From positions 22,724,101 through 22,788,100 of the forward strand of contig NC_092677.1 of NCBI RefSeq assembly GCF_964355755.1: 64,000 nt of DNA, written 5' to 3'. The translations under genes were made by a program, and so were the position numbers. Source of the DNA: Antedon mediterranea (taxonomy: Eukaryota > Echinodermata > Crinoidea > Comatulida > Antedonidae). Below the pieces are notes generated by a model that saw nothing but the letters and a program-made list of their open reading frames with translations, ran no database searches and was not told the DNA's origin. This document shows, piece by piece, positions 58,409 through 64,000 of the stretch. The number at the start of each line of letters is the position of its first letter. Position 1 is the stretch's first letter.

Positions 58409-58519
58409 TGGAATAGTCTACCAGAGGAAGCCGTTAACACCACCACAGTAAACGCCTTTAAAAATAAACTTGATAAATTCATTGAAAGAAAATACAACAA
58501 ATTTACTTTTATGGGATAA
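58409..58519 (+). pseudogene. LINE ORF2 C-terminal fragment with poly(A)
   Basis: The frame reads WNSLPEEAVNTTTVNAFKNK then LDKFIERKYNKFTFMG and a stop. The pattern WNSLPxxVVxAxSVxxFKxxLDK is the signature end of CR1/L2-like non-LTR retrotransposon ORF2. A frameshift disrupts the sequence just upstream (RDRVHTNS in another frame). An A-rich run follows at 58558-58583, consistent with a 5'-truncated insertion. No other LINE domain is present. Confidence 0.8.
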
Positions 58520-58738
58520 AGTGTATTGCAGAAGAATTTAAATCAAGGAAACGAATGAAAAAAAAAAAAAACAAAAAAAAAAACCATGCAGTGATGACTT
58601 GATGAAATTGGGAGGGCATGACATGTACCATACAGAAATGTATGGTCTACTTACGAGCCCGACAAGACAGGTGATTACAGGTGATTACAGGTGACCATAG
58701 TTGGGGCTGAGGCGAGGCGATTTTGAAAATAATGACAC

Positions 58739-59192
58739 CAAAGATTGTATAGCGCCGCTACGCGGCGCAAGATAGGTAACTTGGGTGAGACCTTTGTAAT
58801 CCATGGACGCCATTCCGGCGGACAAGTTTGAACCGGAATAAAGTCGTTGTCAAGGCAATATCCACGATGTTTCGGTTAAAGAATGAAGTTGTCTAACCAA
58901 ACATATAAATGTAAATACACAGAATTAATCGTAAAGTGTCCAGATCCCAAAGAAACTTTTATTTTACTTTGTTTACATAATTTCTTCCCTTTTCCATGTA
59001 TCAATCATAAGGATGGTTAACCACAGATACTTCGAGGCGGACCGCAAAATTTAAACCATTTACATTTAAATCACAATAATAACCTGTCCGCCCGAATGGC
59101 GTCCATGGATTTTCTGGGCGCGTAGTGTTATAAGATAGGAGCTTGGCAATAGTTACCTATCTTGCGCCGCGTAGCGGCGCTATATAATCTTA
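58739..59192. mobile_element. ~450-bp TIR element with GCGCCGCTACGCGGCGC ends
   Basis: The left arm has AAAGATTGTATAGCGCCGC, TACGCGGCGCAAGATAGGTA and CCATGGACGCCATTCCGGCG (to about 58825). The right arm has the same blocks inverted (59087-59191), so the arms are about 90-100 bp. TGACACC flanks both sides (58733-58739, 59193-59199), consistent with a 7-bp duplication, although one end base pair is ambiguous. The ends are shared with the 43-bp insertion at 57405. No coding capacity. Confidence 0.8.
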
Positions 59193-59249
59193 TGACACCT
59201 CTCACGTTCACGAGACGTAACACAACGACGTACGTACCGCAACGTAAAA

Positions 59250-59434
59250 AGCGTGGTTCCTAGCGACGCAACACGGACGTAACGCAACGCAAGTGAATTG
59301 ACCAATCACAAGCCGAATCACAAGCGATGGCTTATTCGCTTGTGATTGCTAACTGTCTATAACTTCGCTTGCCATTGGTTAAAACGCTTGCGTTGCGTTT
59401 GCGTCCTTGCGTTACGTTCTAGTGGGAACCAAGC
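59250..59434. mobile_element. TTAA MITE, second well-preserved copy
   Basis: The same family as 51043-51201, in opposite orientation. It starts GCGTGGTTCCTAGCGACGCA and ends TCTAGTGGGAACCAAGC, followed by TTAA at 59435-59438. The left flank AAAA appears to be a mutated TTAA. Relative to the other copy it has extra sequence around 59312 (AAGCCGAATCACAAGC), a short internal duplication. Confidence 0.85.
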
Positions 59435-59450
59435 TTAAAGCTTCCATTAA

Positions 59451-59485
59451 GCGTGGTTCCCACTACGTTCTAGTGGGAACCAAAC
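59451..59485. mobile_element. 35-bp remnant of the TTAA MITE (ends only)
   Basis: GCGTGGTTCCCACTACGTTC then TAGTGGGAACCAAAC consists of the two ends of the neighbouring MITE family joined with no interior. TTAA precedes it at 59447-59450; the far TTAA has degraded to CTTTG. It lies 12 bp from the end of the full copy. Confidence 0.7.
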
Positions 59486-60417
59486 TTTGTTCGTCATTTA
59501 AAAAAAAGGTCCACTTGTTTATTCTATGGATGCTTTGTATGCTTATTCCTCATTAGAAACGGTACATAATTATATTCATTCTAATGAATAACATCACAGT
59601 AATCACTTTGACCATATTGACGTTTTGGCCCCTGTACTGACCAAGCATCCCACTTTTTTTTCTGGCCAACAGCAACAAAATTGATTTGTATTGATGATAT
59701 ACAAAAGCAAGAAAACGTTATTAACATAGTTTTCTGGAGAGTGCTTATAAATTATGTGGGGGTGTTTGCGCAAAATGTGGAGGTATATTCAAAGCGTCAT
59801 TCTGGCGATGGAGCATTCTCTACGGAGCGCCAGTTATGTTTGTTTGTTTCTTTATTTCAATTCACAAAAACATAAATATACATAAATAATCATTAAAAAA
59901 CAAAAGAATGGAAAGAGGGAATCTCTGAAGCACAGCTTATAAGTAGAAACCCCCTGTAACAAAACAGTATAGTGTATATTTATATATAAATAGAAATATG
60001 AAAAAAAGGCACAAGGGCAAACAAAATGTAACTTTTAAGAATGCAAACAATCTTTTTTTTAATCTTAACAACAAAAAAAGATTTAATTGTAAAAATACCT
60101 GTTTTAATCAGAGTATTGCAAAAGTAATTTATTTTTGTATTTTATTTAAAAAGTTATAGGATTCTTATGTAACTTAAGAGTCTCATGTATTTCACGCTAA
60201 AGTTCAACACTGACTAAACTTAATGATTTTGTAGTGGTTTATTTAAATTGTGGGTAGAATTGGTGTTTTTGTCGAGTATATTTATCGTGGACAACTGAGC
60301 TGGGAGTAAATTATGAAAAGCTTTATGCCTTTATTTACTTCAGAAATAGAAATAGTAGGTCTACTTCAGTGGATAAAATGTGGCACCGGTGGTGGAGCAC
60401 AGTGATATAGAATAGAT

Positions 60418-60740
60418 TGTCACTCATTTAAATATATTTTCGTATGTTAATACACTGTGCTCAAATGGACCTAATTTGGCACAAGGGGAGCACAGTGACA
60501 TAAAATAGAAATAAAGTCACTAAATTTGAACACAGTATCTCATTTGTATCTAATACACTAAGCTCAATAGACCCAATTTGGCACAAGGGGAGCACAGTGA
60601 CATAAAATAGAAATAAAGTCACTAAATTTGAATACAGTATCTCATTCGTATCTAATACACAAAGCTCAATGGACCCAATTTGGCACGAGCGGAGCACATG
60701 GATATAAAATAGAAATAAAATCACTAAAATGTTATATCTC
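60418..60740. repeat. ~102-bp tandem repeat, left inverted block
   Basis: Three copies with GAGCACAG(T/-)G starts at 60488, 60590 and 60692, exact 102-bp period. The unit includes ACATAAAATAGAAATAAAGTC and CTCAATGGACCCAATTTGGC. The same unit recurs in reverse orientation at 62670-63155. The periodic open frame on the minus strand is not a gene. Confidence 0.9.
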
Positions 60741-60967
60741 ATTTTAAACAGTTTGGTATGCCGTGCGTTGTTATGAAAATGAGTTTGTGCAGGTGTATTA
60801 TGGGAAAGATGGCATGTTAGTCATTCGCGGTCAACAACTGTTAATCTTTCCGGGGGGAACCCATCAGCTCTCGAAAAGAACTCCAGGTGGAAAAGAAGCT
60901 CACCCATGAGTACTGAAAATGAAGGAGCACATTGGCTTCTTTTCGAGTCTTTATGGCAGTCTATTTA

Positions 60968-61452
60968 ATGAAAAATAATGCCGTGCAGATTTTTTTCTGA
61001 TTTTAAAAAAGGTCCACTTGTTTAGGCCTGACATTTGCAACCCTCAAAATATCTCACTTTTAAAAACTATTTATTTTCAATTAAAAAAAAATAATAATAA
61101 AAAAAATAAAAATATCCGTAGAGGTTCGAACACAATGCTGAGAGCACTCAAACTTGAGAATTACCCGTTACGCCACAAACCTGAAGATGACTGAATAGCT
61201 GATAATAGTCTATTTACATGAAATGAATGATCAATCGATAAAAATAATGCCATGCAACTTTGTTTCTGATTTTAAAAAAGGTCCACTTGTTTAGGCCTGA
61301 CATTTACAACCCTAAAAATATCTTACTTTCATAAAAACAATATTTATTTTCAATTAAGAAAAAAATATCCCTAGAGGTTCGAACGCACTACTGAGAGCAC
61401 TCAAACCTGAGCACTATCCGTTACGCCATAAATTAGTACACGACGGAACAGT
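60968..61452. repeat. Tandem pair of tRNA-related units
   Basis: Two direct copies, 60968-61205 and 61238-61452. Each has AAAAAAGGTCCACTTGTTTA, GGCCTGACATTT(G/A)CAACCCT, an A-rich run, then (T/C)AGAGGTTCGAAC and a tRNA-like minus-strand module. In that module GGTTCGAAC serves as B box, and TGGCGTAACGG (complement of CCGTTACGCCA) as A box. They look like minus-strand tRNA-derived SINEs, duplicated together. AAAAAAGGTCCACTTGTTTA also appears alone at 59502-59521. Confidence 0.6.
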
Positions 61453-61544
61453 TGATAATAGTCTACTTATACGTGTATTACGTAATTCATCATTACGTCA
61501 TAAATATCATATTAACCTTGTTAAAACCAAAATGACCAGTTAGC

Positions 61545-61850
61545 CCAGGCGACTGAGCGTCGTGTTGACAACACGTATGTCGTGGGCTCGATTCCCACGC
61601 TGGTCGGTGGAATAGAGTTAAAGGTATGCGACCAGCTGTGTTTGGGGTTCACCGAATTTACGTCCCCCTTTCCACCACACATCTTGAGAAGGCACTAGCA
61701 ATGCATCTGGTGATGATGTGGTGGAAACGACCCCAAGGCTGTGGCAGGGCCTTAGTGCTGAGGCAGGGAGAGCACATTTTTTACTTCTTTTTGGCTTTCG
61801 CTACATGTATTTGATCTCGTAAATTTTATGTTTAGCGCCCTCAATTTTAA
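61545..61850 (+). mobile_element. tRNA-derived SINE
   Basis: The A box TTAGCCCAGGCGACTGAG (61540-61560) and B box GGGCTCGATTCCCACGC (61583-61600) lie about 35 bp apart, as in tRNA heads. The body has TTGAGAAGGCACTAGCAATG and GACCCCAAGGCTGTGGCAGG, then GGGAGAGCACATTTTTTAC. The terminal part, TCTCGTAAATTTTATGTTTA and GCGCCCTCAATTTTAA, matches the repeat at 18378-18415, so the two loci share a tail. A functional tRNA is unlikely because there is no proper acceptor stem. Confidence 0.65.
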
Positions 61851-62397
61851 TGTAAAAAAAGAAATTAATTATCTTCATTACATGTTTAGAAGAGTATGTT
61901 TGTCTCCAAATGAGTTTGTGTGCAGGTGTAGTGGGAAAGATGGTATTGTTAGTAATTCGCGATCAACACGCCACACTGTTGAATTTTGATTTTGTTAATC
62001 AATGTTGCTACATTGGTAGGTAGCGATGTCCGATTCATGCGAGATATTGTATTGAAATATGTTATAAATAAACGTTTATGTATGGTAGTTGGTGTGTATG
62101 GCCGCACCATCCTATAATAAACATATTTTAAACAGATAGTTTGTCTCCGATGATTTTTGTATGGGGTTAATGGAGAGTGAAATAAGATCAATTATAGAAC
62201 ATTTGCAAAGATGCCGATTTCCAGACCGATTTCGAAGCTTAGACTAATTCCGCCGCCGGGCTAGGCCTTATGCATATACGAAGTCGAGTTTTTAAAGTAG
62301 AAAACTCCCCAATGTTGAAGTCGCATCTGGATAGTTGCAATTTTAACATTATCCTAATTATCATAGGTGATTATGTATAGTAATAAGTGCAATTCTG

Positions 62398-62530
62398 GGC
62401 TCTATTTTCATTATTAGCTCTGCCCCAACTATGGTGGGCTAGTACTGGAGACTTAATATTTAATTTCATTAATTTCAATGATTCAATAGGTGCACTTTCA
62501 GGGGATACTAAATAAGTATTTATTTTAACG
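62398..62530. repeat. Dispersed repeat, second copy of 49616 family
   Basis: The ordered motifs GGGCTCTATTTTCATTATT, CTATGGTGGGCTAGTACTGG, AGACTTAATATTTAATTTCA and GTGCACTTTCAGGGGATACT parallel the copy at 49616-49745. Divergence is high. Confidence 0.45.
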
Positions 62531-62669
62531 CAAGTTATTAAAATCACTGATATGGCTTGAAACTAATTTTTCTTTGCATTACGGATGGAGTAACCAGTAT
62601 TGAATATTTTTATATACCAAGTTTGAATTGTTGAATTCCAGAAGTATTTTTTCTGGATGTTTTTGTATG

Positions 62670-63155
62670 TGACTATTTCGCTGTGCTCCACCAATGGCGC
62701 CAGATTGGATTCACTGGAGCACAGTGTATTAACATGCGAAAATATATTGAAACTTTATTGGGTCCACTGGGGCACAGTGTATTAACATACGAAAAAATAT
62801 TAACATTCAGTGACTTAGTGCTCCCCTGGTGCCAAATTGTGTCCACTTGAGCACAGTGTTTTAACATACGAAAAGATATTACAATTTAGTGACTTTATTT
62901 CTATTTTATATCACTGTGCTCCACTGGGGCCAAATTGGGTTCATTTGAGCAGTGTAGGCCTATTAACATACGAAAAGCTATTAAAATATAGTGACTTTAT
63001 TTCTATTTTTTATCACTGTTCCACTGGCGCCCAAATTTGGTCCACTTGAGCACAGTGTATTAACATACGAAACGATATTAAAATTATTGACTTTAATATT
63101 TCTATTTTATATCACTGTGCTACCCTGGTGCTAAATTGGGTCCACTTGAGCAGTT
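62670..63155. repeat. ~100-bp tandem repeat, right inverted block
   Basis: Copies marked by TTGAGCACAGTGTATTAACA at about 62717, 62771 (partial), 62849, 62947, 63049 and 63148. Full spacing is 98-102 bp, and the first ones are shortened. The unit is the reverse complement of that at 60418-60740. It forms the right side of a 2.7-kb inverted structure. Confidence 0.88.
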
Positions 63156-64000
63156 ACCGTAGCCTACTATTATTGCGATTATTGAATTTAATAAAGGCAC
63201 CGTAATGGCGCTCTCCGTAGAGGAGTAGAATGCTCCTGTCGTCAGAATGACGCTCTGATAGTGATACCTCAAATGTCAGAATGTTATGCCAACATTAAAG
63301 TGCGACCTCTATAGTTAGAATCTAGTATGCGGAAGTTCTTACAACAACATGTACAGCTAGAGCTAAATAAAAAAAAACCGAAGGTTTCGATTGTCGGTTT
63401 GATTCATTCCTACGAATCTTCGGAAGTTCACTCAAAGTTTTTACGTGAAAAAGTTGATCTTTGAATAATGGAAGCAAATATATGATATCGTATCCAAGAG
63501 GAATACTGACATAGGCTAGGAAGCTATCCCAACAAGGTATTATTAATTTGTTTCAATAAAAATGTGTTGACGTACATTTAGGGCAACCGCACTCCACTGC
63601 TGCAGCATACTTGCTTGGCTAGGCTAGCTAGGGGTTAGCTACGGGTCTACTACTACTCTAGGTACTGAACTAAACTTAAGCACATACTGGTCCCCTTTCC
63701 GGCCCTCAGTGTTGTTAGGCCTACGTGGATTTCAATGGTAGTCACAGTGACAATCTGAACAATTTGGCGTTTCTGTTTTCCTGGTTTATACTACTGTAGG
63801 CTTGTTAGTCCATCATGCTATGTTACAATACAATGTGTCCACTAAAAACCTCTTTTTACCATAATCTATGTGTAAATCTATGTGTAAACCTAGCCTAGCT
63901 AGGCTAAGTATGCAATTGATTATTGGACAAATGGTAAATGTGCACGGTCCTATATCTGTCACAGTGTGCAAAAGTGTTATTCAAAAATTCTACTGTAAAA
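63156..64000. other. Right flank, no gene recognised
   Basis: About 850 bp of AT-rich sequence with several TAGGC/CTAGC motifs (63600-63660, 63890-63910). I see no domain, splice-consistent frame or structural RNA. Confidence 0.5.

Overview
The window is animal nuclear DNA: intron-bearing genes with canonical GT/AG splice sites, AATAAA-type polyadenylation signals, AT-rich intergenic DNA, and many short inverted-repeat transposons and tRNA-derived SINEs. I see no bacterial or organellar features. A marine deuterostome invertebrate, most likely an echinoderm, fits best. The reasons are two unlinked single-exon carbohydrate sulfotransferase genes, a JHAMT-like methyltransferase, and the dispersed-repeat types present. 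This taxonomic call is inference and the class cannot be fixed from the sequence alone.

Layout. 1-8326: no gene; one TTAA-flanked MITE, a 27-bp minisatellite and a few degenerate hairpin repeats. 8327-14430 (minus strand): a Golgi-type carbohydrate sulfotransferase, then a four-exon class I SAM-dependent methyltransferase. A decayed LINE fragment and a GGTGGTC-rich tandem array lie between them. 14431-22552: repeat-rich, with a 791-bp long-TIR MITE and a 1.72-kb foldback element that has tandem repeats in both arms and a 6-bp target duplication. 22553-23725 (minus): a second sulfotransferase of the same family. 23726-32796: about 9 kb without a recognisable gene, only small tandem repeats.

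32881-57065 is the gene-dense part. A 14-coding-exon ZC3H18 homologue (minus) is head-to-head with a three-exon UQCRFS1 (Rieske protein, plus). UQCRFS1 is tail-to-tail with a three-exon MRPS34 (minus). I rebuilt all three by hand from splice sites; every exon junction keeps phase and each model ends at a stop codon. They encode 1106, 266 and 168 residues. Functions: ZC3H18 is a nuclear RNA-fate adaptor. The Rieske protein and MRPS34 both serve mitochondrial respiration (complex III, and translation by the small ribosomal subunit).

57066-64000 has no host gene but is dense in mobile DNA. An 889-bp element has CAAAGA termini and a 7-bp target duplication. Inside it is a 43-bp palindrome that carries its own perfect 7-bp duplication. 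Also present are a related TIR element, two TTAA MITE copies, a LINE 3' end, SINE units, and two inverted arrays of a ~100-bp repeat 2 kb apart.

The least-explained theme is repeated co-occurrence of inverted arms with tandem repeats at four sites (16.4-17.1, 19.8-21.6, 47.5-49.6 and 60.4-63.2 kb). The palindrome TAGGCCTA is also strikingly over-represented.
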